Shown here: positions 14,935 through 20,723 of the stretch, in pieces | How positions within the stretch are numbered: the first letter of the stretch is position 1 | How the letters are laid out: the number at the start of each line of letters is the position of its first letter | IMG/VR virus record: IMGVR_UViG_3300021092_002390 | Coordinates: 1 to 20,723 of that record | From: a virus | DNA length: 20,723 nucleotides | Reading direction: 5' to 3' (one strand) | Program-made: the position numbers and the translations under genes | The notes under the pieces: model-generated | What the model was told of the DNA's origin: nothing | The model's input: only the letters and a program-made list of their open reading frames with translations | Database searches by the model: none

Positions 14935-15766
14935 AATATTTTTTTTCCAATGATTGCAACAACATGTCAGTTAAAAATTCACTTTCTACATAGTGTAGCA
15001 CTCCTTTTTGTAAGAAATTATCTATTTTTATTTCACAATCTTCATTGAAATACACATTTACTTTTTCCATCCAGTGTGTGGTAGGATACGTCCAATGTTG
15101 ATTATGTGATTTCATATGAGTAAAAGTCACGTATGAATTTTTCGATGTGATTTCATGCACGTTGTTCATTATTTTTGATGTGATGGCACCACTCACATCC
15201 ATACTGCGCCAATTTTGCTGATGTTTTGGCGTGAATTTTTCATAAAATGTTTGATAGGTCAGCAGCACAGTTTTTAACATTTCAAGAAACATTTTGTTTT
15301 TCTTGGTTTTTTTATAAAAGTGCAATCCAAAATACAAATTAGGCAGTTGATTTTCAACAAATGTTCTGCGATAAAAACTATTATCAGATACTGCATCGCG
15401 ATAGGTACGCACTTGACTGACAAAATACAAATTGTAGTTGCTGAGAAAGTTCCACCAATGACTGATATCATTCAATATCAACATGTCGGCGTCCATTATG
15501 ATCGTTTCATCATAGGGAGTTACACTGTAAATTTTGTACCTATTGGCTATTTTCCATGAGTCGTTCACAGCATCATCACTGCCAGGAATATCACACACGT
15601 GGTCAAACACTTTCATCATGTGGGAGGGCACTTTGACATTGGTAATAAGACAAAATTTCGCTGATGGCATGTGTATTTTTGTTGACAAAGCCAATGCATA
15701 TGCTTGTTTCATATAATCCACTTGATCATTGTGCTGCACAAATGTACAAAAACCGCGAGTGATCAT
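14918..15766 (-). CDS. Glycosyltransferase-like protein (GT-A fold, DAD motif)
   Basis: The 282-residue protein has FCLITNVKVP early on and VTPYDETIIMDADMLIL around residues 82-98, with Asp92-Ala-Asp94 as a DxD motif preceded by a hydrophobic strand, as in GT-A glycosyltransferases (GT8-like layout). The upstream neighbour has the matching block TPYEETLVMDTD, so the two are distant paralogues. Donor and acceptor are unknown. A longer frame starts at 15883, but ATG 15766 is preferred: AGGAG lies eight bases before it and it overlaps the preceding stop as ATGA. The overlap with the next gene is 17 bases. Confidence 0.75.
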   Translation of the reverse strand: MITRGFCTFVQHNDQVDYMKQAYALALSTKIHMPSAKFCLITNVKVPSHMMKVFDHVCDIPGSDDAVNDSWKIANRYKIYSVTPYDETIIMDADMLILNDISHWWNFLSNYNLYFVSQVRTYRDAVSDNSFYRRTFVENQLPNLYFGLHFYKKTKKNKMFLEMLKTVLLTYQTFYEKFTPKHQQNWRSMDVSGAITSKIMNNVHEITSKNSYVTFTHMKSHNQHWTYPTTHWMEKVNVYFNEDCEIKIDNFLQKGVLHYVESEFLTDMLLQSLEKKYYEHTN

Positions 15767-16620
15767 TGAAGCACTCCTGAATTTATTATGCCATCCAATG
15801 AAAATTTGTTCATCACATGCAAATTTATGTTGACAGCTGATGTATCCAGCAGGCCTTCTGCTGTGATCAGCTGTAGATGCCATTTGTTGTCTTTGAAACT
15901 CACAGCCACATCTCTATCTGTGATATAAAATAAAGAGTCAGGCAACTGCTGTGGCCAGAAACTGCGTTGTTTGTGATTGATTTCGTGCAGTGCCATACTG
16001 AAAGCATAGTCATTTCTAAAATTTTTTTCATGTATTGTCCAAATAAACCTATAATATGCCCAATTGTGTTTGATGTGGGCTATTAATTCAAACAATTTCT
16101 GCACACGTGGCGTTTTTCTAAAAAAGAAAACAGTAGCCCAATACATTTTGATGCCTGTGTCGCTCATATTTTCTATTTGATATTCTGGTTTATGTTGACG
16201 GTTGATATATTTGGCATGTTGGTTGATTAAAAAGTCTTGTTTGCTGTGAAAACATTTCAGTAAATTTTTGTTGCCAATAATAAAATCTGTGTCCATAACC
16301 AATGTTTCTTCATAGGGAGTCAATGCATAGGCAGATGAACGCAATTGGTTGTGCCATTGATCGCTGATTTTATTCAATGCTCCATTGTAAAAATCCCTCA
16401 ATTGTGATTGTGTGTTATCATCGTTGATGATCACGTGTTGAAACACTGTGCTATATTTTTTAAATTTATTGTGTAGATGTACAGAACCTTGTGCACTGGT
16501 TACCAAACTGACAGGCAAATTAAGAATTTTTTTTACCTGCACAGCAGCAAATATGGATTGTTTGATATAATCTATGGTGTTGTTGTTGTATGCAAACATC
16601 ACCACCCCTTGATTGCTCAT
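15763..16620 (-). CDS. Glycosyltransferase-like protein (GT-A fold, DTD motif)
   Basis: The 285-residue protein begins with VVMFAYNNNTIDYIKQ, then LPVSLVTSAQG, and carries ALTPYEETLVMDTDFIIGN around residues 99-117, with Asp110-Thr-Asp112 as the putative DxD motif. The same order of blocks occurs in the downstream neighbour, which supports a shared fold and an old duplication. The C-terminal 100 residues, including a KDNKWHLQLITAEGL segment, have no recognised motif. ATG 16620 overlaps the preceding gene as ATGA. As in the other pair at 12766-14366, tandem divergent copies are kept in one operon, possibly for successive sugar additions. Confidence 0.73.
   Translation of the reverse strand: MSNQGVVMFAYNNNTIDYIKQSIFAAVQVKKILNLPVSLVTSAQGSVHLHNKFKKYSTVFQHVIINDDNTQSQLRDFYNGALNKISDQWHNQLRSSAYALTPYEETLVMDTDFIIGNKNLLKCFHSKQDFLINQHAKYINRQHKPEYQIENMSDTGIKMYWATVFFFRKTPRVQKLFELIAHIKHNWAYYRFIWTIHEKNFRNDYAFSMALHEINHKQRSFWPQQLPDSLFYITDRDVAVSFKDNKWHLQLITAEGLLDTSAVNINLHVMNKFSLDGIINSGVLQ
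15774..15778 (-). promoter_or_regulatory. Ribosome binding site that fixes the start at 15766
   Basis: AGGAG on the minus strand lies eight bases before ATG 15766 (spacer TGCTTCA plus one base). It supports this start over the longer frame that would reach 15883 and overlap the preceding gene deeply. Confidence 0.65.
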
Positions 16621-16967
16621 GTGATTTGCACTTTGCCTCTTTCCTGAATCAATCTGTTGTATTCAGTGTGGTAGGAATTAAGATTGCCTTGATACAGGTT
16701 CCAAATTTCATCATAAAACTCCTGCAAATTTGATACCAGCACTGGCAGCCTATAATCATCCAACAAAATCACGTCAGACTGTCGCTGTTCATTGAGATAA
16801 TTTTTACAGAGTGCAATTAATTTTTCATTCACAGTGAATTGATGACCCTGATGAAACCATATGTTGCTGTCCAAAAATTTATCCTGCAGAATCTGCAACT
16901 GATTGTTGAAACTTTGGGTGGCAATAGACATCTCCAAAATTTCAATAGCATTTATATTTTTTTTCAT
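16617..16967 (-). CDS. Small unknown protein, first gene of the long minus-strand operon
   Basis: The 116-residue protein is charged, apparently helical, and not recognised. Notable segments are VILLDDYRLPVLVSNLQEFY and a C-terminal YHTEYNRLIQERGKVQIT. It lacks cysteines apart from one near the middle and has no membrane segment or catalytic motif. Short helical proteins with a similar LQEFY...Y...EYNRL pattern occur near tail genes of marine phages, but that is a memory-based impression. ATG 16967 is preferred over an in-frame TTG at 16982, which would fall inside the promoter -10 element. The gene directly follows a sigma70-like promoter and overlaps the next gene as ATGA. Confidence 0.65.
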   Translation of the reverse strand: MKKNINAIEILEMSIATQSFNNQLQILQDKFLDSNIWFHQGHQFTVNEKLIALCKNYLNEQRQSDVILLDDYRLPVLVSNLQEFYDEIWNLYQGNLNSYHTEYNRLIQERGKVQIT

Positions 16968-16981
16968 GATTTTACTATGCA

Positions 16982-17010
16982 AGTATAAAACACTTTTTGT
17001 AAAAAGTCAA
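16982..17010 (-). promoter_or_regulatory. Sigma70-like promoter for the modification operon
   Basis: On the minus strand, TTGACT (17010-17005) and TATACT (16987-16982) are separated by exactly 17 bases; each hexamer matches the sigma70 consensus at five of six positions. It lies in the longest gap of the window, before the 116-residue gene that heads the leftward operon. The predicted transcript start would be about 8 bases before ATG 16967, leaving almost no leader. Confidence 0.55.
16993..17006. repeat. Short perfect inverted repeat inside the promoter
   Basis: CTTTTT and AAAAAG form a perfect six-base inverted repeat around a central GT. It fills most of the spacer between the -35 and -10 elements and touches the -35 box, so it could be an operator. 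AT-rich palindromes also arise by chance. Confidence 0.35.
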
Positions 17011-17020
17011 TTGTTTCAAA

Positions 17021-17028
17021 TATTTAGA
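17021..17028 (-). promoter_or_regulatory. Possible late-promoter-like octamer
   Basis: TCTAAATA on the minus strand differs from T4 late TATAAATA at one position. It lies 53 bases before ATG 16967 and upstream of the sigma70-like promoter. If real, the modification operon would have both a host-type and a late promoter. Confidence 0.3.
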
Positions 17029-17062
17029 TGATAATTTGATAGGTGTGATGTAATTTGGTAAA

Positions 17063-17959
17063 CTATGTGGTCACTGTGCCACTCATGGCACCAAAAGTTG
17101 GTTCTGTGATTATGATGGGATCAGCCAATGCAGCATTGGCTATGCGTCTATTCACATTAATGTTAAGGTTGCCATTCACATCTTCATCTATGGTACCAAC
17201 TGCTGCGTCATTCAGTGTGATTTGAAATTGTATCACAAGATTGAAAGCATCTGTAAATCTTGCTTGTATGTTGTAGTTGTTTGCTGCATATGCACCTGCA
17301 CCTGTGCTGGTGTAAATTGTTTGAAAAGATGTGGTCAATGTGGTGTAGGCCACTGAACTGGTCAACGTGCCGCCTGCACCTGATCTGCTGCTGGCATTGT
17401 TGGCAAATGTCAGCGTGCCCATGCCAGAATACATAGTGTTCCAGTCAGACACTTTGCTTGCGCCACTGCCTGATATGTTGATATCTATTTGCACTGCACC
17501 ACCTGAATTGAAAAAATGTCTAGCATGATTAGTTGTGCCAAAGGTCACTGTGAATGTGCCCACTCTGGTGGCATTCCACACAGTGGTTCTCACATATGAA
17601 CTGGCTGTGTTTCCTGTGGTCAATCTGCTGGCACTGATGGTGTTTCTGTTTGTGTCTATGTTGGTAGATAAATTTTCAAACACTGCATAAGAGTTAGGCA
17701 GCGTGTTGTCAGTCACTATGTCGCTGGTGGTAACCACGTTCAATGTTGGATAGCTGTTGTTCTGATGCAGATATGCCTTACGTATGTCCGATCTCAAATC
17801 ATTCATATGACTGTCTTCAATCAACTGTGCCACTGCCACTTGAGAGCTGGTGAGAGTTTGGCCATAACCTTTGTCGCCTGAGCCAGTGCCCAATATGTTA
17901 GACACTTGACCTTGCATCGCATTGTATCTTGCTGCTGTTATTAGATCACCTACTGCCAT
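17063..17959 (-). CDS. Phage virion structural protein, probably tail-associated
   Basis: The 298-residue protein starts MAVGDLITAARYNAMQGQVS and continues with GSGDKGYGQTLTSSQV, an opening I associate with structural proteins of T4-like marine cyanophages and pelagiphages. After about residue 80 it turns into Ser/Thr/Asn/Gly-rich beta sequence typical of fibre or baseplate-attached proteins. No enzymatic motif is visible. The many Ser, Thr and Asn side chains make it a plausible acceptor for the neighbouring glycosyltransferases, which is inference only. It has its own start after a short gap and follows the tail gene at 18019. Its DNA is strongly depleted in CpG (6 in 17041-17640). Confidence 0.75.
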   Translation of the reverse strand: MAVGDLITAARYNAMQGQVSNILGTGSGDKGYGQTLTSSQVAVAQLIEDSHMNDLRSDIRKAYLHQNNSYPTLNVVTTSDIVTDNTLPNSYAVFENLSTNIDTNRNTISASRLTTGNTASSYVRTTVWNATRVGTFTVTFGTTNHARHFFNSGGAVQIDINISGSGASKVSDWNTMYSGMGTLTFANNASSRSGAGGTLTSSVAYTTLTTSFQTIYTSTGAGAYAANNYNIQARFTDAFNLVIQFQITLNDAAVGTIDEDVNGNLNINVNRRIANAALADPIIITEPTFGAMSGTVTT

Positions 17960-17965
17960 ATGTTC

Positions 17966-17973
17966 TATTTAGT
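17966..17973 (-). promoter_or_regulatory. Possible late-promoter-like octamer close to a start codon
   Basis: ACTAAATA on the minus strand lies only six bases before ATG 17959. If it were a -10 element, the transcript would begin at or near the start codon. The match is imperfect and the position awkward, so this is weak. Confidence 0.25.
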
Positions 17974-18018
17974 TGGGATAAATTTGCCCTGGTGAATTCT
18001 AGAATACATTTTGGTAAT

Positions 18019-19455
18019 TTATTTTATGAAGCACTCAACAAATGTGACTATTTCGCGAGGATCTGACTCCAAAGCAACGGCAAAATACTCACCTTCAGTG
18101 ACAACCTTGCCCACTCCCGCTTCAGCACTGATACCAATTTTATCGCCTTTGCTGACAACGCCTTTTACTTTGACTGGGACTCTACCTTTGATTGCAACTG
18201 TGGTGCCACCTTGCAGATCTGTGTTCATTAAGAATGCTGGAGCAGCACTGACCACTCCAATCACAGGTTTACCCAGAATGGCTGCTGTCACCTCTTTATC
18301 TCCGCCGATCATTAAAACTGTTCCCACTTCATATGTGGCATCCGCCAAATATTTTTCTGCCAAGTCCGCATATCTTGCTTGTGTGGCAATACCATTGAAT
18401 ATGTTTGCAGCCAAATTGCCAGAAGCATCTCTCAATGCCACAGAGTTTGAAGTGGCTGTGGTGCTGCCCAAATAGTTTGTGGCTCCTAAATTAATGGCTG
18501 ATGCTTTTTCTGATAAACCATATATGTTGTCTGCATACACATTGGCAAATCTATTTGCGTTGGTGCCAATGTCATATGTGCTGTCCACTGCTGGAATAAA
18601 GCCTGCAGCAGTGATGCTGACTGAATGCACGTTGCCAGCTCCTAGTTTTATAATCGCACCTACTTCATTAATAACTTTTGCTTCGTTGCCATTCACAATG
18701 TTCACTCGCAGGTCATTGCCGGTTCCCACTGTGTATCCTGTGTCATCAAAATTTGTATTGCCACCCACTTGTAGGAAGTTGGCTGCAGGTACTCCACCCA
18801 GTTTCAATGAGTTTGCTGCTGTACCCCAGAATCTATGATCAGTTGTGGTGACCCCACCTGCTGCATTGAGCGTGTTCACCATGGTGATACCTTTTCTTAC
18901 TTTGTCAAAACCTGTGATGAGATTCAAAGGATCAGTGGTTAAAATATCAAATTCTGATTTGCTGATTAAAAATATAGTGACACCATCAACAATTGCTTCA
19001 ATGATGGGTTGATTGACGTTGAATGAATCTTTTACTGTTCTGCTTTTTAAATTTGTGACTGTGGCTCCAACTCCTTGAGGACCAACCAACACAAAACTGC
19101 TGCCGCTGTAGGCATACAATTGATTGTTAGCGGTGTCCCACCAAAAATCTCCTGTGGTCAATCCAGCTGGTTGAGATGTGCCAATTTCTGCACCGCCAGT
19201 AGTTCTAAATTTAGTGCCATCATAAAACTTTAATTTGTTGGTGGCACTGTCAAACCACAGCATGCCTGATAGTGGTCTGCTAGGCTGATTGGCTCCTGAA
19301 AAATTTTCTAATAAATGTACGAAATTTTCGTTTTGTATTTCCCCATATCCAGCATAGTTTTTACCCACTAATTTCAAGTTGGTGGTTTGGTCAATTGTGC
19401 CATCTTCAATGTTGGCCAATAAAACCCCGTTAAATCTGTCTATTTGATATGGCAT
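18019..19455 (-). CDS. Tail-fibre-like virion structural protein
   Basis: The 478-residue protein begins MPYQIDRFNGVLLANIEDGT and has SRPLSGMLWFDSATNKLKFY from residue 59. A second copy of the same motif (GDFWWDTANNQLYAYSGSSF, 102-121) follows, so residues 64-121 hold two tandem repeats with the pattern G-x-x-W-x-D. A long Gly/Asn/Thr-rich stretch leads to a C-terminal domain from about residue 357, marked by YADLAEKY, GTVLMIGGDKEVT, IKGRVPVKVKG and KGDKIGIS. I have seen this combination in tail-fibre or other virion proteins of marine T4-like phages. AAAGAAAA before ATG 19455 may bind ribosomes, and a late-promoter-like GATAAATA lies upstream. Confidence 0.82.
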   Translation of the reverse strand: MPYQIDRFNGVLLANIEDGTIDQTTNLKLVGKNYAGYGEIQNENFVHLLENFSGANQPSRPLSGMLWFDSATNKLKFYDGTKFRTTGGAEIGTSQPAGLTTGDFWWDTANNQLYAYSGSSFVLVGPQGVGATVTNLKSRTVKDSFNVNQPIIEAIVDGVTIFLISKSEFDILTTDPLNLITGFDKVRKGITMVNTLNAAGGVTTTDHRFWGTAANSLKLGGVPAANFLQVGGNTNFDDTGYTVGTGNDLRVNIVNGNEAKVINEVGAIIKLGAGNVHSVSITAAGFIPAVDSTYDIGTNANRFANVYADNIYGLSEKASAINLGATNYLGSTTATSNSVALRDASGNLAANIFNGIATQARYADLAEKYLADATYEVGTVLMIGGDKEVTAAILGKPVIGVVSAAPAFLMNTDLQGGTTVAIKGRVPVKVKGVVSKGDKIGISAEAGVGKVVTEGEYFAVALESDPREIVTFVECFIK

Positions 19456-19473
19456 ATGTTTTCTTTACAAGTT

Positions 19474-19481
19474 TATTTATC
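19474..19481 (-). promoter_or_regulatory. T4-like late-promoter octamer before the tail gene
   Basis: GATAAATA on the minus strand immediately follows the TAA stop of the upstream tail gene and lies 18 bases before ATG 19455, leaving room for a short leader with a ribosome binding site. It is identical to the plus-strand octamer at 3209-3216. Confidence 0.6.
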
Positions 19482-20723
19482 TTACACGCTCGATGTTAAA
19501 TTGCTGTGGAAAGTCCAAGTACCACCTGAAACAATGAATTGTTTCAGTGTTCTGCTTACCACACTGGACACAGCACCTGCCACTGCAATATCAAAGGATA
19601 CGTCATTTAACACAGTTTTGTTGGAATTACCCACTTGAGGAGTTCTAGTGGTGCTAGCAGAGCTGGCTGTGTAACTGGCTCCTGTTTCTGTGTTAATAGT
19701 GGCTACTGTTGCACTCACATCAATCACAAACTGTGTGCTTGGTATGGCATTTGCTATCACTTGTTCTATCACATATACTCCATCTATACCTGATGCTGCA
19801 AAACCGTTGCTACCAGCACAGCCTGATATGGTGATTGTGTTGCCCACTTCATAAAAATGTCCAGTGGTTGTGGTGATTCGCACTCTGCCGCTGGCCAAGC
19901 TGGGCACGTTGAGCTGGGTGGCCACTGCCAACACAGTGTTGGGTGCAGCGTTCAGTGTTTGATCCACTGCAGTGGTGGCCTTGTCTAAAGATGAATTCAA
20001 ATTGGCAAAAGGCACGTTCACTGTGAGTGCTCCAAATTCCACACAGTGCACTCTGGCCAGTCTTCCATTTATGCTGGCTGGAATTCCAAATCCTGCTCCT
20101 GTGTATGCAGTTGTAGGATAAAGATCTCCCAATACCAAGGCAATGGAACCGTTCACACCGCCTGCCAGTGCTGAAAAACCTGTGATATCCAACACCAGAC
20201 TGACTGGTGTGTAGGTATCCACATACTGCTTGTTGGCTGCCTCTGTGTTTGCTGTGGGCACTCCTAGATTGGTGATCCTTTGCGTAGTGATGCCATCTGT
20301 CACATATATTGGATGTGGACTCTGTAATATCAACTGATCAGTGGGAGTGCCACTGGCTGCTCTGCTGATGGTTTGTCCATTAATTGTTATGTTGTCCACT
20401 GTGAGTGAAGTCAACACACCTGTGCTTACCAAACCTGGAGCGCTGGTGATTGTGGCTCCCAATGCTGTGCCACTGAGCACAGTGGTGCCATTGATTTTGT
20501 ATTCTTTGCCTGTGGCAAGATTAAAATGTTCTGAACTTTTCCAAGTGTCTGTGGAATCCTGCCACAATAATGTTTTGTCTCCTGCTGTGGATTTCAGCAC
20601 AATACCACCACCATCTATGTATGCATCATTGCCCAATGCTGCACCAGTAATGGTTGCCAGTTCAATGGTTTTATCTTCTACTCTTAAATCTTCTACTGTG
20701 ACCGATGTGCTGGAACCACTGGT
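19482..20723 (-). CDS. Tail-fibre-like virion structural protein, N-terminus outside the window
   Basis: The frame is open from the right edge to a TAA at 19482, giving 413 visible residues. Near the visible start it reads TVEDLRVEDKTIELATITG, followed by DGGGIVLKSTAGDKTLLWQD and TWKSSEHFNLATGKEYKING. These segments are typical of large fibre-like structural proteins in T4-like marine phages. Further on, TSLTVDNITINGQTIS and NTEAANKQYVD mark a repetitive beta-structured shaft. The C-terminal half is Thr/Ser/Ala-rich. It is the upstream member of the three structural genes, about 26 bases before the next start, with a late-promoter-like octamer between them. The true start lies beyond 20723. 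Confidence 0.85.
   Translation of the reverse strand, partial: TSGSSTSVTVEDLRVEDKTIELATITGAALGNDAYIDGGGIVLKSTAGDKTLLWQDSTDTWKSSEHFNLATGKEYKINGTTVLSGTALGATITSAPGLVSTGVLTSLTVDNITINGQTISRAASGTPTDQLILQSPHPIYVTDGITTQRITNLGVPTANTEAANKQYVDTYTPVSLVLDITGFSALAGGVNGSIALVLGDLYPTTAYTGAGFGIPASINGRLARVHCVEFGALTVNVPFANLNSSLDKATTAVDQTLNAAPNTVLAVATQLNVPSLASGRVRITTTTGHFYEVGNTITISGCAGSNGFAASGIDGVYVIEQVIANAIPSTQFVIDVSATVATINTETGASYTASSASTTRTPQVGNSNKTVLNDVSFDIAVAGAVSSVVSRTLKQFIVSGGTWTFHSNLTSSV

Noticed and set aside
15767-15883. N-terminal extension of the glycosyltransferase-like protein to 15883
   Set aside because: AGGAG before ATG 15766 and the ATGA overlap with the preceding stop support the shorter protein.
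17016-17039. Possible terminator after the structural gene (TCAAAT ... ATTTGA)
   Set aside because: The stem is six AT-rich pairs with a 12-base loop, too weak for an intrinsic terminator.
17996-18005. Perfect palindrome ATTCTAGAAT in the gap between two structural genes
   Set aside because: Ten bases, no T-run and no second copy seen; neither a terminator nor an operator can be supported.
18011-18838. Two plus-strand open frames (18011-18475, 18479-18838) rich in Pro, Ala, Thr and Leu
   Set aside because: Both are antisense to the tail-fibre-like gene and reflect its Gly/Ala/Thr-rich codons.
1-20723. RiPP precursor peptide for the radical SAM enzymes
   Set aside because: I found no short gene with a leader/core pattern between the enzyme genes; almost no intergenic space exists, so any peptide or protein substrate must be one of the larger proteins or lie outside the window.

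Overview
The window looks like part of the genome of an uncultivated, AT-rich, T4-like marine tailed phage (myovirus). At the right end, three minus-strand genes (17063-20723) encode Gly/Ser/Thr/Asn-rich virion or tail-fibre-like proteins of the kind found in T4-like cyanophages and pelagiphages. T4-like late-promoter octamers (GATAAATA) precede two transcription units, and genes overlap almost everywhere. The host cannot be fixed from this window; an AT-rich marine bacterium such as a SAR11-type alphaproteobacterium is plausible but inferred.

Layout. Positions 1-3168 (minus): a partial unknown gene, three predicted 2-oxoglutarate/Fe(II) oxygenases (Asp/Asn-hydroxylase-like, HxD...H), and between two of them an unknown protein with faint kinase-like features. 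Positions 3230-6412 (plus): a strand-switched cassette with its own late-promoter-like octamer, encoding a QueC-like PP-loop ATPase and two radical SAM enzymes. Positions 6409-16967 (minus): an SGNH-hydrolase-like protein, five more radical SAM enzymes, a class I methyltransferase, two pairs of paralogous glycosyltransferase-like proteins (DxD motifs), a 191-residue unknown protein and a 116-residue unknown protein. Positions 17063-20723 (minus): the structural genes. No stretch over 300 bases lacks a gene; the longest gap is about 95 bases (16968-17062) and holds promoter-like sequences. I recognised no tRNA, CRISPR, insertion sequence or attachment site.

How the genes may work together (inference). 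Seven radical SAM enzymes, all with an intact CxxxCxxC site, three 2OG oxygenases, one PP-loop ATPase, one methyltransferase, four glycosyltransferase-like proteins and one SGNH hydrolase lie in tightly overlapping operons beside tail genes. That suggests a dedicated chemical-modification locus. Its substrate could be a virion or tail-fibre protein, a small peptide, or a sugar/nucleotide-linked small molecule. Auxiliary-cluster (SPASM/twitch-like) radical SAM enzymes and Asp/Asn-hydroxylase-like oxygenases often act on proteins or peptides, so virion protein modification is my preferred hypothesis. Nothing in the sequence proves it.
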